Assembly (NCBI GenBank): GCA_050486285.1
Contig: JBJHCZ010000005.1
Location: 95,467 to 159,466, forward strand
DNA from: JAITWN01 sp050486285
GTDB lineage: Bacteria > Pseudomonadota > Gammaproteobacteria > SZUA-140
Length of the DNA stretch: 64,000 nt
Direction of reading: 5' to 3'
The notes beneath the pieces were generated by a model, which ran no database searches, was not told where the DNA came from, and was given only the letters and a program-made list of their open reading frames with translations. Both the position numbers and the translations under genes were made by a program. Shown in pieces: positions 8,093 to 17,184 of the stretch. The stretch's first letter is position 1. Each line of letters opens with the position of its first letter.

Positions 8093-9225
8093 TCCCGGCC
8101 GGGCAACGCAACATCGTCCGCTGGGGAGACCGCCGCGGCTCGCGCATGTTCGTCCGTGGCCTGCACCTCGACATCCCGCTGCTGGTGGCGCTGGTGACGC
8201 TGGCCCTGCTCGGCCTCGTCATCCTCTACAGCGCCAGCGGCCAGGACACCGACCTGCTCATTCGCCAGGGCATCCGTCTCGTGATCGCCTTCGCCGTGAT
8301 GTTCGCGCTGGCCCAGGTGCCGCCACACTATATCGAATACTGGGCGCCGTGGTTGTTCACGGGGGGGCTGCTGTTGCTGGTCGGCGTGCTGCTGTTCGGC
8401 GACACCGGCAAGGGCGCGCAGCGCTGGCTGGATCTCGGCCTGTTCCGCTTCCAGCCCTCCGAACTGATGAAGCTCGCGGTGCCGATCATGATCGCGTGGT
8501 ATCTGTCCGAGAATCCGCTGCCGCCGAACAAGCGCCAGCTCGCGCTCGGCTCGCTGATCATCCTGGTGCCGGTACTGCTGATCGCGAAACAACCCGACCT
8601 CGGCACCTCGATCCTGATCGCCGGCGCCGGCGTGTTCGTGCTGCTGCTCGCCGGGATGCGCTGGCGCTATCTGGTCGCGGTGGGCGCCGCTGCCGCCGCG
8701 TGCGCCCCGCTGCTGTGGTACGCGCTCAAGGACTATCAGCGCGCGCGCGTGTTGACCTTTCTGAATCCCGAACGCGACCCGCTCGGCAGCGGTTATCACA
8801 TCATCCAGTCGAAGATCGCGATCGGCTCGGGCGGGCTGTACGGCAAGGGCTGGCTCAACGGTTCGCAGTCCCGGCTCGAGTTCCTGCCCGAGCGCAGCAC
8901 CGATTTCATCTTCGCGGTGTTCGCCGAGGAGTTCGGCCTGATCGGCATCGTGCTGCTGCTGGCCCTCTATGTCTTCATCGTGATCCGCGGGCTGTATATC
9001 GCGACCCAGGCCCAGGACACCTTCAACCGCCTCGTCGCCGGCAGCCTGACACTGACGTTTTTCGTATATACTTTCGTCAATATCGGGATGGTCATCGGGC
9101 TGTTGCCGGTGGTCGGGTTGCCGTTGCCGCTGATCAGTTACGGCGGCACCTCGATGGTCACGGTGATGGCCGCGTTCGGGATCATCATGTCGATACACAC
9201 CCACAGGAAACTGCTATCTTCGTAA
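8089..9225 (+). CDS. mrdB: SEDS-family peptidoglycan glycosyltransferase RodA
   Basis: RodA is the polytopic SEDS polymerase that builds glycan strands from lipid II for elongation, paired with PBP2. The 378 residues contain about ten hydrophobic segments. Family motifs include GAQRWLDLGLFRFQPSELMK near residue 110 and LPERSTDFIFAVFAEEFG near 265. Its ATG overlaps the mrdA stop by 4 nt. The length is normal for rod-type SEDS proteins and no FtsW-specific extension is present. Confidence 0.97.
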   Translation: MIPAGQRNIVRWGDRRGSRMFVRGLHLDIPLLVALVTLALLGLVILYSASGQDTDLLIRQGIRLVIAFAVMFALAQVPPHYIEYWAPWLFTGGLLLLVGVLLFGDTGKGAQRWLDLGLFRFQPSELMKLAVPIMIAWYLSENPLPPNKRQLALGSLIILVPVLLIAKQPDLGTSILIAGAGVFVLLLAGMRWRYLVAVGAAAAACAPLLWYALKDYQRARVLTFLNPERDPLGSGYHIIQSKIAIGSGGLYGKGWLNGSQSRLEFLPERSTDFIFAVFAEEFGLIGIVLLLALYVFIVIRGLYIATQAQDTFNRLVAGSLTLTFFVYTFVNIGMVIGLLPVVGLPLPLISYGGTSMVTVMAAFGIIMSIHTHRKLLSS

Positions 9226-9227
9226 CG

Positions 9228-10052
9228 ATGTCGACGCAGTCGCGCAATTACGGGATCTGGCTGCTGGTATTGCTGCTCGCCGGCTGCGGGACGTTCCCGA
9301 CGCTCGAGCTCGAGCCCGTGGAGCCGGGCGACGGACCGCCGCCGCATCCCGTCGACGTGTCGAATGTGCCCGATGCCGTGCCGCGCGTCGAGCCGCTGAG
9401 CCGCTACGGCAATCCGCCGTCCTACGAAGTCTTCAACCGCCGCTATTACGTGATGCAGAGCAGCGCCGGCTATGTCGAGCGCGGCGTCGCCTCGTGGTAC
9501 GGCACCAAATTCCATGGCCGGCGCACCTCCAGCGGCGACCCCTACGACATGTTCGCGATGACGGCGGCGCACAAGACCCTGCCGCTGCCGACCTATGCCG
9601 AGGTCACCAATCTCGACAACGGTCGCACCGTCATCGTCAAGATCAATGACCGCGGGCCGTTCGTCGGCGACCGCCTGATCGACCTGTCCTATGCCGCAGC
9701 CGCCCGGCTCGGCATCAAACAGGCCGGCACCGGGCGCGTCGAGGTACGGGCCATCGATCCCGTCGAGTGGCAGAACCGCATGACCGCGTCCGCAGGCAAC
9801 GGCCGGTCGACAGGCGGCGGTTATTATCTGCAGATCGGCGCCTTCAGCCAGGCCGAGAACGCGACCCGCCTGCGGAGCCGGCTCGATGGCCTCGTGCCGG
9901 AGCGCGGGATCCATGTCGTACGCAGCCAGTCCGCCGGGAACCCGGTCTATCGGGTGCGCATCGGGCCGATCAGCGACCGCGACGAGGCCGACCGCATGAG
10001 CCGCGACCTGCTCGCGCTTGGCGTCGAGGGCGCCCATATCGTCAGCGACTGA
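9228..10052 (+). CDS. rlpA: Septal-ring lytic transglycosylase RlpA-like lipoprotein
   Basis: The gene encodes a 274-residue lipoprotein: signal peptide with lipobox LLAGC near residues 18-22, a Pro-rich linker, an RlpA double-psi barrel (VASWYGTKFHGRRTSSGDPYD through VKINDRGPFVGDRLIDLS, about residues 85-170), and a C-terminal SPOR domain from about residue 200 (YYLQIGAFSQAENA) that binds denuded glycan. In Pseudomonas RlpA cleaves such strands during septation; activity here is inferred. ATG 9228 follows rodA by 2 nt. No mltB gene lies between rodA and rlpA, unlike some relatives. Confidence 0.93.
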   Translation: MSTQSRNYGIWLLVLLLAGCGTFPTLELEPVEPGDGPPPHPVDVSNVPDAVPRVEPLSRYGNPPSYEVFNRRYYVMQSSAGYVERGVASWYGTKFHGRRTSSGDPYDMFAMTAAHKTLPLPTYAEVTNLDNGRTVIVKINDRGPFVGDRLIDLSYAAAARLGIKQAGTGRVEVRAIDPVEWQNRMTASAGNGRSTGGGYYLQIGAFSQAENATRLRSRLDGLVPERGIHVVRSQSAGNPVYRVRIGPISDRDEADRMSRDLLALGVEGAHIVSD

Positions 10053-10180
10053 CCGCTGTGCGGGCGCCGGACCCGGCGTTACCCTGCCTTGCCGATTACC
10101 GCTAGAATACCCGGGAACGGACCGGCCCCGAATGACGTCCTGATACCATCCACCCGAGATCAAACGGAAGCACTGGAGCG

Positions 10181-11380
10181 ATGATACGCATGGCTGTAAT
10201 GGAATATCTGCGAAGGACCCTGCCCGGCATCACCTGCGCCGCCCTGCTGGCAATCGCCTGCGCGCCGGCAGCCGTGCTGACGCTGCTGACGCCCGCCGCG
10301 CACGCGGCAGCGCCGATCCCCGCGCCGCCCGCGGTCAACGCGCGTTCCTGGCTGCTGCAGGACTTTCACAGCGGCGCGGTGCTCAGCGAGCACAACGCCA
10401 ACGAGCGCATGGAACCGGCAAGCCTGGTCAAGATCATGACCGCCTACATCGTGTTCAGCGAGATCCGCGCCGGAACCGTCAGCCTCGATAACCAGGTACT
10501 GATCAGCGAGAAGGCCTGGCGCATGCCCGGTTCGCGCATGTTCATCGAGGTCAATACACGCGTCTCTGTCGAGGATCTGCTGAAGGGCATGATCGTCCAG
10601 TCCGGCAACGATGCCAGCGTCGCGCTGGCGGAACACGTTGCCGGCAGCGAATCGGCCTTTGCCGACCTGATGAATGAGCACGCGCGCGCGCTCGGCATGA
10701 CCGGCACGCACTACACCAACAGCACCGGCCTGCCCGATCCGGACCTCTACACCACCGCGCATGACCTCGCGCTGCTCGCGCGCGCGATGATCCGCAAGTT
10801 CCCCGAGTACTACCAGTGGTATTCGGAACGGGAATTCACCTTCAACGGCATCACCCAGCCGAACCGGAACCGTCTGCTGTGGCGCGACGGCGGCGTCGAC
10901 GGCCTGAAGACCGGACACACCCAGTCGGCCGGCTTCTGCCTGGTGACCTCGGCCGAGCGCGACAACATGCGCCTCATCACCGTCGTGCTCGGCACCGGCA
11001 GCGATGACGCGCGCGTACAGGAGACGCAGAAGCTGCTGAACTACGGCTTCCGCTTCTTCGAGACCCATCGCGTGTACCAGGCCGGCGCAACGGTGACGAA
11101 CGCGCGCGTGTGGCAGGGCGCCGCGCCCGAACTGGCGCTCGGCCTCGAGGACGACCTCTACGTGACGATTCCGCGCAATCAATACCATCGCATCAATGCC
11201 TCGACGCGCATCAACCCGTCGCTGACCGCGCCGATCCGGCGCGGTGACCCGCACGGCAGTATCGAGCTGACGCTCGACGATGCGAACATCGCGATGCGAC
11301 CGCTGGTCGCGCTGCAGACCATCGAGGAAGGCGGTTTCTTCCAGCGCCTGACCGATCGCATCATGATGATGTTCGAGTAG
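10181..11380 (+). CDS. dacA: D-alanyl-D-alanine carboxypeptidase (PBP5/6 type)
   Basis: A class C low-molecular-weight penicillin-binding protein that trims the terminal D-Ala from stem pentapeptides. The 399 residues begin with a signal peptide ending near AAHAAAP. Active-site motifs, counted from ATG 10181, are S81-L-V-K84, S141-G-N and K243-T-G. The C-terminal PBP5 beta domain and an amphipathic tail (FFQRLTDRIMMMFE) for membrane attachment are present. Alternative ATGs at 10190 and 10199 would only shorten the signal peptide. It follows rlpA and precedes an aminotransferase by 8 nt. Confidence 0.95.
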   Translation: MIRMAVMEYLRRTLPGITCAALLAIACAPAAVLTLLTPAAHAAAPIPAPPAVNARSWLLQDFHSGAVLSEHNANERMEPASLVKIMTAYIVFSEIRAGTVSLDNQVLISEKAWRMPGSRMFIEVNTRVSVEDLLKGMIVQSGNDASVALAEHVAGSESAFADLMNEHARALGMTGTHYTNSTGLPDPDLYTTAHDLALLARAMIRKFPEYYQWYSEREFTFNGITQPNRNRLLWRDGGVDGLKTGHTQSAGFCLVTSAERDNMRLITVVLGTGSDDARVQETQKLLNYGFRFFETHRVYQAGATVTNARVWQGAAPELALGLEDDLYVTIPRNQYHRINASTRINPSLTAPIRRGDPHGSIELTLDDANIAMRPLVALQTIEEGGFFQRLTDRIMMMFE

Positions 11381-11388
11381 ACCGGCGC

Positions 11389-12249
11389 ATGGCGACGGTC
11401 TTTCTGAACGGCGAGTACCTGCCCGCCGAACAGGCGACGATCTCCCCGCTCGACCGCGGCTTCATCTTCGGCGACGGCGTCTACGAGGTCATACCGGCCT
11501 ACGGTCGGCGCCTGTTCCGGCTCGGCGAACACCTGCAGCGCCTCGAGCACAGCCTCGCCGGCGTGCGCATCGCGCAGCCTCACGACGAGGCCGCATGGAC
11601 CCGCATCCTAGACGGACTGGTCGCGCGCCACGACGCGCCGGACCAGTCGATCTACCTGCAGATCACCCGCGGCGTCGCCAGGCGCGATCACGCCTTCCCG
11701 CGCGACGTCCGCCCGACCGTGTTCGCGATGAGCACGCCGCTGGCGCCGATCGCCGACGCGATCCGCCGTGACGGCGTCGCAGCGATCACGCTCAGGGACA
11801 CGCGTTGGGAAAACTGCCACCTGAAGACGATCTCGCTGCTGCCGAATATCCTGCTGCGACAGCAGGCGCTCGACGCCGGGGCGGCCGAGGCGATCCTGAT
11901 CCGCGACGGCGAGGTCACCGAGGGCGCGGCAAGCAATCTTTTCATCGTCCACGACGGCGTCGTCATGACGCCGCCGAAGGGGCCGCGTCTTTTACCCGGC
12001 ATCACCCGCGACCTCGTGCTCGAGCTTGCGGAGGCGCATGGCATTGAATTTCGCGAAACCTCGATCACACCGGCGCGGCTCGCGGTCGCCGACGAGGTCT
12101 GGCTGACCAGCTCGACGCGCGAGATCCTGCCGGTGACGCGCCTCGACGGCAATGCGATCGGCGACGGCCGTCCGGGGCCGATGTGGCAAACGATGATCGC
12201 GCTGTATCAGGACTACAAGCGCGCGTGGGGCGCCTCGGGCGGTGACTGA
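11389..12249 (+). CDS. dat: D-amino-acid (D-alanine) aminotransferase, class IV PLP enzyme
   Basis: A fold-type IV PLP aminotransferase of 286 residues. The start (VFLNGEYLPAEQATISPLDRGFIFGDGVYEV) is typical of D-alanine aminotransferases, and the PLP lysine is Lys146 in HLKTISLLPN. D-alanine aminotransferase interconverts D-Ala and D-Glu, which would fit its position beside dacA. A branched-chain aminotransferase or aminodeoxychorismate lyase role is less likely given the N-terminal pattern, but cannot be excluded by eye. The stop overlaps the next gene by 8 nt. Confidence 0.82.
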   Translation: MATVFLNGEYLPAEQATISPLDRGFIFGDGVYEVIPAYGRRLFRLGEHLQRLEHSLAGVRIAQPHDEAAWTRILDGLVARHDAPDQSIYLQITRGVARRDHAFPRDVRPTVFAMSTPLAPIADAIRRDGVAAITLRDTRWENCHLKTISLLPNILLRQQALDAGAAEAILIRDGEVTEGAASNLFIVHDGVVMTPPKGPRLLPGITRDLVLELAEAHGIEFRETSITPARLAVADEVWLTSSTREILPVTRLDGNAIGDGRPGPMWQTMIALYQDYKRAWGASGGD

Positions 12250-12511
12250 CGACGGCGACAGCCTGCTCGAATTTCCCTGCGAGTTTCCGATCAAGGTCTT
12301 CGGCAAGGCCGGCATCGAACTCGATGCGCTGGTGTTTTCGCTGGTGCGGCCGCATGCCCCCGACCTCGGTGAGTCCGCGATCACCAGCCGCCTGAGCCGC
12401 CACGGCCGCTACCAGTCGGTCACCGTCGTCGTGCAGGCGACCAGCCGCGCGCAGCTCGACGCAATCTATCGCGCGCTGACCGACAGCGACGACATCGCGA
12501 TGGTGCTCTGA
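12242..12511 (+). CDS. ybeD: YbeD/DUF493 family protein
   Basis: A small 89-residue ACT-like ferredoxin-fold protein of the DUF493 (YbeD) family. The conserved beginning LLEFPCEFPIKVFGKAG and end IYRALTDSDDIAMVL are recognisable. The GTG start lies inside the end of the aminotransferase gene (8-nt overlap), so translation is likely coupled. YbeD is found between dacA and lipB in many gammaproteobacteria, as here. Its function is not established; a regulatory role in lipoate metabolism has been suggested from gene context only. Confidence 0.88.
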   Translation: MTDDGDSLLEFPCEFPIKVFGKAGIELDALVFSLVRPHAPDLGESAITSRLSRHGRYQSVTVVVQATSRAQLDAIYRALTDSDDIAMVL

Positions 12512-12514
12512 ACC

Positions 12515-13171
12515 TTGGGCGCGGGGGCCCTCACGGTGCGCCGGCTCGGCTGCTGTGATTACAAGGACACCTTCGCGCGCATGCAGGCCTTCACCGACGC
12601 GCGCGCGGTCGACACCCCCGACGAGCTGTGGTTGCTCGAACATCCACCGGTCTATACGCTGGGCCGCGCCTCGCGCGACGGGCACCTGCTCGACGCCGGC
12701 GATATCCCGGTCGTGCCGACCGACCGCGGCGGACAGATCACCTATCACGGGCCCGGCCAGTTGATCGGCTATACGCTGATCGACATCGGACGGCTCGGGC
12801 TCGGGATCAAACCCTTCGTCGCGACGCTTGAACAGGTCGTCATCGACCTGCTCGCGGACTTGTCGATCACCGCCGCGCGCCGCGCCGGGGCGCCCGGGGT
12901 CTATGTCGATGGCGAGAAGATCGCCGCGCTCGGCCTGCGCGTGCGGCGCGGTCGCAGCTATCACGGCCTGAGCCTGAACGTCGCGATGGATCTGGCGCCC
13001 TTCGCCGGCATCGATCCCTGCGGCTACCCCGGGCTCGGCGTGACCCAGCTGTGCGATCTGGCCCCGGCGTCTGGCGACGATCCGGCGCAACTCCTTGAAA
13101 AAACGGGAAACATGCTCGCCGCCCGACTGACAGCCGCGCTCGGATACGCTAGAATGGACGCCCTGTCATGA
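12515..13171 (+). CDS. lipB: Octanoyl-(acyl-carrier-protein):protein N-octanoyltransferase
   Basis: LipB moves octanoate from acyl carrier protein to the lipoyl domains of 2-oxoacid dehydrogenases and GcvH. The catalytic Cys169 (GIDPCGYPGLGVTQL) and Lys135 (DGEKIAALGLRV) are visible, as are HGPGQLIGYTLID near residue 78 and LEHPPVYTLG near 41. The listed start is TTG 12515. GTG 12536 is equally plausible and would remove seven residues that the family does not conserve. The stop overlaps the lipA ATG in an ATGA junction. Confidence 0.95.
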   Translation: MGAGALTVRRLGCCDYKDTFARMQAFTDARAVDTPDELWLLEHPPVYTLGRASRDGHLLDAGDIPVVPTDRGGQITYHGPGQLIGYTLIDIGRLGLGIKPFVATLEQVVIDLLADLSITAARRAGAPGVYVDGEKIAALGLRVRRGRSYHGLSLNVAMDLAPFAGIDPCGYPGLGVTQLCDLAPASGDDPAQLLEKTGNMLAARLTAALGYARMDALS

Positions 13172-14106
13172 GCCCACCCGAAAAATTGCGCGGGGCCGAG
13201 AAGGTCGCCCGCATCCCGGTCAAGGTAGAACCCACCGAGACGCCGCAGCGCAAGCCGCGCTGGATCCGCGCGCGCTCGACGGCGAGTCCGAACGTCGCGC
13301 GCCTGAAGGCGATCCTGCGCGAGCGGAACCTGCACACCGTCTGCGAGGAGGCCTCGTGCCCGAATCTCGGCGAGTGCTTCGGCCACGGCACCGCGACCTT
13401 CATGATCATGGGCGACATCTGCACGCGGCGCTGCCCGTTCTGCGACGTCGCCCACGGCAAGCCCGGCCCGCTCGATACCGAAGAGCCGGAGAACCTCGGC
13501 CGCACGATCGCGGCGATGGGCCTCAAGTACGTCGTCATCACCTCGGTCGACCGCGACGACCTGCGCGACGGCGGCGCCGGGCATTTCGTCGCCTGCATCG
13601 ACGCCGTGCGCCGACTGAGCCCGCAGACCCGCATCGAGGTGCTGGTGCCGGACTTCCGCGGCCGCATGGACGTCGCGCTCGCGCTGCTGGAACAGGCGCC
13701 GCCGGATGTGTTCAATCACAATCTCGAGACCGTACCGCGCCTGTACCGCAAGGCGCGACCCGGTGCCGACTACGCGTGGTCGCTGAAGCTGCTGCAACTG
13801 TTCAAGGAACGGCATCCGCAGATCCCGACCAAATCAGGGCTGATGCTCGGCCTCGGCGAGACCTTCGAAGAAATAGAAGCCGTGATGCGCGACCTGCGAG
13901 CGCACGGTTGCGACATGCTGACATTGGGCCAGTACCTGCAACCGAGCCGGCATCACCTGCCGGTCGAGCGCTATGTGACGCCGGAGGAATTCGAGCAGCT
14001 TGGCGCGATCGCGCGCGGGCTCGGTTTCACCAACGTCGCCAGTGGACCGATGGTGCGCTCGTCCTATCACGCCGACCTGCAGGCGGCGGGCGAAGCGGTC
14101 GGCTGA
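13168..14106 (+). CDS. lipA: Lipoyl synthase
   Basis: LipA is a radical SAM enzyme that inserts two sulfurs into protein-bound octanoate. Both iron-sulfur clusters are visible: the auxiliary cluster Cys59, Cys64 and Cys70 (CEEASCPNLGEC) and the SAM cluster Cys85, Cys89 and Cys92 (CTRRCPFC). The C-terminal RSSY motif that ligates the auxiliary cluster is at RSSYHADLQA. The length of 312 residues is normal. It is the last gene of the lipBA unit. A short palindromic repeat begins immediately after its stop. Confidence 0.98.
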   Translation: MSPPEKLRGAEKVARIPVKVEPTETPQRKPRWIRARSTASPNVARLKAILRERNLHTVCEEASCPNLGECFGHGTATFMIMGDICTRRCPFCDVAHGKPGPLDTEEPENLGRTIAAMGLKYVVITSVDRDDLRDGGAGHFVACIDAVRRLSPQTRIEVLVPDFRGRMDVALALLEQAPPDVFNHNLETVPRLYRKARPGADYAWSLKLLQLFKERHPQIPTKSGLMLGLGETFEEIEAVMRDLRAHGCDMLTLGQYLQPSRHHLPVERYVTPEEFEQLGAIARGLGFTNVASGPMVRSSYHADLQAAGEAVG

Positions 14107-14107
14107 A

Positions 14108-14136
14108 GGATCAAAGGGGTCGGAGTCGTTTGATCC
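14108..14136. repeat. GGGGTCAGA-type palindrome after lipA
   Basis: Eight-bp perfect arms GGATCAAA/TTTGATCC flank GGGGTCGGAGTCG. It sits between the convergent lipA and midA-like genes. The sequence is a diverged, single-sided member of the family seen more completely at 16175-16247 and 27307-27379. Confidence 0.7.
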
Positions 14137-14150
14137 GGCTCCAGATCCCC

Positions 14151-15335
14151 TTATAAACGTCCTCGTTCGTCGCGCAGCGAAAACCCGCTCAGCGGTATCT
14201 CCAGCCCGCGAGCCAACGCAATCACCTTGAACTTCTCGCCCATCTCGCCCGGCAGGGTCAGGCGGCGGATCTGCTGTGCGATCTGCATACGTTCGACGGT
14301 CGGCAGATCACCGAGCGACGCGCCGATCTCCTGCAGGCCGCTTCCGAGCAGGAAATACGCCTGCGTCGTGTAACCGGCTACCGACAGGTCGTGCGCGGAC
14401 GCGGCCTCGGCGACGGCGGTGAAGTCGATGTGCGCGGTGATGTCCTGCAGACCGGCGAGGATCAGCGGGTCGGCGTGGGCGCGATGGCGGTAGTGGCACA
14501 TCAGCGTGCCGCCGGCGCGTTCGGGGTGATAGTACTCGCGGCGCGCATAGCCGTAGTCGACGAGCAGGACCGCGCCGCGTTCGAGCGCGGACGAGACCGC
14601 TGCGATCCACGCCTCGATCGCGAGATGGATCTCGATGCGATAACCGTCGGTGAAACGCTCGCGGCCGAGCTCGCGATACAGCGCATCGACGCGCAGGTCG
14701 AGATGCGCATCGGACAGCGGGCCCTCGGTCCACGCGAAGCGGCCGTCGCGCCAGCAGACATATTCCTCTGCATCACGGCCGGCGATGACGCGGTGCACCG
14801 GCATCGCGTCGAGCAGTTCGTTCGCGATGACGAGACCGGTAAAACCCCGGGCCGGCAGGCGGTCGAGCCACACGATGCGCGGCAGCAGATGCGGGATGCG
14901 TTCCGCGAACAGCGCCCGCTGGCGTTCACGCAGGTCGGCGCTCAGTTCGAGGATCGCGTACTGCGCCGGCAGCGCGTCGAGGCGCTCGAGTTCGGCGAGC
15001 AGTTCGCAGGCCATGACGCCGCTGCCGGCGCCGGCCTCGAGGACACCGCCGTCGCCGAGCGCTGCGAGGATCTCGCGAACTTGCCTGGCGAGGCAGCGCG
15101 CGAACAGCGGCGACAGCTCCGGCGCGGTGACGAAATCGCCGGCCTCGCCGAACTTGGCGCTGCCGGCGCTGTAATAGCCGAGGCCGGGCGCGTGCAGCGC
15201 GAGGTCCATATAGCGCGCGAACGGGATCGCGCCGCCGGCGGCCGCGATTGCATCCCTGATATGGGCGGTCACGCGCTCGCCGTGCGCACGGGCATCGGCG
15301 TCGGGTTCGGGGAGTGCGCTCGGGGTGTCCGGCAT
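14151..15335 (-). CDS. SAM-dependent methyltransferase, MidA/NDUFAF7 family
   Basis: A 394-residue protein of the PF02636 family. The N-terminal part has YMDLALHAPGLGYYSAGSAKFGEAGDFVTAPELSPLF (about residues 38-75), and a glycine-rich SAM site follows (VLEAGAGSGVMACELL). The mitochondrial homologue NDUFAF7/MidA methylates an arginine of a complex I subunit; the bacterial substrate is unknown. The ATG at 15335 is chosen because the in-frame extension to 15530 overlaps the divergent SDR gene and looks non-coding. It converges with lipA. Confidence 0.85.
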   Translation of the reverse strand: MPDTPSALPEPDADARAHGERVTAHIRDAIAAAGGAIPFARYMDLALHAPGLGYYSAGSAKFGEAGDFVTAPELSPLFARCLARQVREILAALGDGGVLEAGAGSGVMACELLAELERLDALPAQYAILELSADLRERQRALFAERIPHLLPRIVWLDRLPARGFTGLVIANELLDAMPVHRVIAGRDAEEYVCWRDGRFAWTEGPLSDAHLDLRVDALYRELGRERFTDGYRIEIHLAIEAWIAAVSSALERGAVLLVDYGYARREYYHPERAGGTLMCHYRHRAHADPLILAGLQDITAHIDFTAVAEAASAHDLSVAGYTTQAYFLLGSGLQEIGASLGDLPTVERMQIAQQIRRLTLPGEMGEKFKVIALARGLEIPLSGFSLRDERGRL

Positions 15336-15410
15336 CGCTTCGCAGGCAAGGCGCCCGGGGTCGGCGGGCTCGTATGGCCAGTATAACCGCCGTGCTACCA
15401 TAAGGTCATC

Positions 15411-16166
15411 GTGACGACAGGGACTCCCGGCATCGAGAACAAGGTCGCGCTGGTCACCGGCGCAGCACGCCGTATCGGCGCGGTGATCGCGCGCACCCTG
15501 CACGCCAGCGGCATGCGTGTCGTGCTGCACTATCGCTCCTCATCACGCGACGCCCGTTCCCTGTGCCACGAACTGAATGCCGCGCGCCCTGATTCCGCCG
15601 CACTGCTCGGCGCCGACCTCTCCCGCGTCGACAATTTCGACGAGACCGTCGCCGAGACCCTGTCGCACTGGGGCCGGCTCGATGTACTGGTCAACAATGC
15701 CTCGAGCTTCTACCCGACGCCGGTCGGCACGATCACCGGGGCGCAGTGGCAGGAGTTGCTCGACAGCAACCTGCGCGCGCCGTTCTTCCTGTCACAGGCC
15801 GCGGCGCGGCCGCTGGCCGAGTGCGAGGGCTCTATCGTCAGCATCGCCGACGTGCATGGCGAGCGCCCGCTCAAGGGCTATCCGGTCTACAGTATCGCGA
15901 AGGCCGGCCTGGTGATGATGACGCGCTCGCTGGCGCGAGAACTCGGGCCGAAGGTGCGCGTCAACGCAGTCGCGCCCGGCGCGATCCTCTGGCCCGAGGA
16001 CGACATCGGCGCCGAACAGCAGCAGCGCATCCTTGCCCGCACCGCGCTGAAGCGCCAGGGCAGTCCCGACGACATCGCCCGCGCGGTGCTGTTCCTGGTA
16101 TGCGACGCGCCCTACGTGACCGGCCAGATCATCGCAGTCGACGGCGGACGGTCGCTGTACATATAG
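15411..16166 (+). CDS. folM: Pteridine reductase (SDR family, FolM-like)
   Basis: A 251-residue classical short-chain dehydrogenase. The cofactor loop TGAARRIG is at residues 16-23; the arginine pair after TGAA favours NADPH. The catalytic Tyr160 and Lys164 lie in PVYSIAK, and DVHGERPLKGYPVY before them is characteristic of bacterial pteridine reductases rather than FabG. Such enzymes reduce dihydrobiopterin-like or dihydrofolate substrates. The neighbouring folK and folB support a folate/pterin role. The start is GTG 15411, divergent from the methyltransferase gene. Confidence 0.85.
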   Translation: MTTGTPGIENKVALVTGAARRIGAVIARTLHASGMRVVLHYRSSSRDARSLCHELNAARPDSAALLGADLSRVDNFDETVAETLSHWGRLDVLVNNASSFYPTPVGTITGAQWQELLDSNLRAPFFLSQAAARPLAECEGSIVSIADVHGERPLKGYPVYSIAKAGLVMMTRSLARELGPKVRVNAVAPGAILWPEDDIGAEQQQRILARTALKRQGSPDDIARAVLFLVCDAPYVTGQIIAVDGGRSLYI

Positions 16167-16174
16167 ATATCAAT

Positions 16175-16247
16175 GGGGTCAGAATCGTTTGATCCGCGAG
16201 CGAGCAGGACATCCACGTATCCTTCCGGATCAAACGACTCTGACCCC
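16175..16247. repeat. GGGGTCAGA-type inverted repeat between folM and folK
   Basis: Arms 16175-16196 and 16226-16247 (22 nt, one mismatch) begin GGGGTCAGA and end at GATCCG, with a 29-nt loop. The right arm supplies the last codons and the stop of folK (stop at 16230-16232). This resembles REP/BIME palindromes moved by REP-associated tyrosine transposases; no such transposase gene is in the window. Confidence 0.85.
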
Positions 16248-16745
16248 TTTGCTCCAGTCAAAATCAATGACGGCGAGTGACTCGCGGTCCTGGTCGAATT
16301 CAGCCCACAGATCGCGGAAGCTGCGGCCGAGGACCGGGTGACGCCGCTCACTGGCAATCTCGGCGAGCGGCGCCAGCACGAAGGCATATTTGAGGATCTC
16401 GTCTCGCGGCAGCGAGAAGCCGGGGCGTTCGGTGACGAGATCGTCGTAGAGCAGCAGGTCGATGTCGAGGGTCCGCGCAATAAAGCTGCCCGCCTTCGGC
16501 GCACGCACCCTGCCCTGCCGCCGCTCTATCTCGCGAAGAAAGGCCGCGACCGCATCGACATCCTCCCCGGTATCGAAGGCGGCGACGAGGTTGTAGAAAT
16601 CGTCGCCGTCGAAGCCGACTGCGGGGCTGTCGTAGACCGACGAGACCGCTACCTCCCCGTACTTCGCGCGCAGCGCCGCGACGCCGGCGCGGATGTTCGC
16701 GGCGCGATCGATATTGCTGCCAATGCTGACGAAGACGCGCGCCAC
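16230..16745 (-). CDS. folK: 6-hydroxymethyl-7,8-dihydropterin pyrophosphokinase
   Basis: HPPK transfers pyrophosphate from ATP to 6-hydroxymethyl-dihydropterin in folate synthesis. The protein begins VFVSIGSNIDRAANI and contains the substrate motif TLDIDLLLYDD near residue 93 and RPGFSLPRDEILKYAFVL after it. GTG 16745 is preferred: it gives 171 residues and a 13-nt gap after folB, whereas the longer start at 16796 would overlap folB and add 17 unconserved residues. The last five residues (GVRVV) and the stop come from the palindromic repeat. Confidence 0.92.
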   Translation of the reverse strand: MARVFVSIGSNIDRAANIRAGVAALRAKYGEVAVSSVYDSPAVGFDGDDFYNLVAAFDTGEDVDAVAAFLREIERRQGRVRAPKAGSFIARTLDIDLLLYDDLVTERPGFSLPRDEILKYAFVLAPLAEIASERRHPVLGRSFRDLWAEFDQDRESLAVIDFDWSKGVRVV

Positions 16746-16758
16746 GGGGGGCCGGGAT

Positions 16759-17115
16759 TCAGAACGGCGCGCCGCGCTCGATGGAGACGCCGACATCCCG
16801 CGCCCCGCGGATCGCGCCGCGCTTGTTGATGCGCAGGCGCACCGAGGCGACGCCGAAATCCCGCAGGATCAGCTCCGCGACCCGCTCGGCCAGCGTCTCG
16901 ACGAGCTGGAAGTCGCTGCGCTCGACGAACTCCCGCACCGCCTTCGACACCGCCTTGTAATCGAGGGCGTCATCGATCGAATCGGTCGCCGCGGCGCGGG
17001 CGACGTCGGTGCTCATCTCGATATCGAAGCTGACCGTCTGCCGGGTCCGGCGCTCCCACTCGAAGATGCCGATGACGGTGTCGATCTTGAGGTCGGTCAG
17101 ATAGATGGTATCCAT
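16759..17115 (-). CDS. folB: Dihydroneopterin aldolase
   Basis: FolB cleaves 7,8-dihydroneopterin to 6-hydroxymethyl-dihydropterin and glycolaldehyde, the step before FolK. The 118-residue protein has the family start IYLTDLKIDTVIGIFEWERRTRQ, the active-site-proximal DYKAVSKAV near residue 53 and LAERVAELIL near 78. It is upstream of folK on the minus strand and diverges from plsY. Confidence 0.94.
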   Translation of the reverse strand: MDTIYLTDLKIDTVIGIFEWERRTRQTVSFDIEMSTDVARAAATDSIDDALDYKAVSKAVREFVERSDFQLVETLAERVAELILRDFGVASVRLRINKRGAIRGARDVGVSIERGAPF

Positions 17116-17184
17116 AAAGGGGCGCTATCCTTTCCTTCCTGTCATGATTTTCGGATACCATAATCGTATCGAAACCACGGGCCC

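Noticed and set aside
10086..10115. TAGAAT before dacA as a promoter -10
   Set aside because: No acceptable -35 at 16-18 nt; the gene can be reached from the upstream operon.
15336..15530. Upstream extension of the MidA-like gene
   Set aside because: The added 65 residues overlap the divergent folM start and have no membrane or family features; ATG 15335 fits better.
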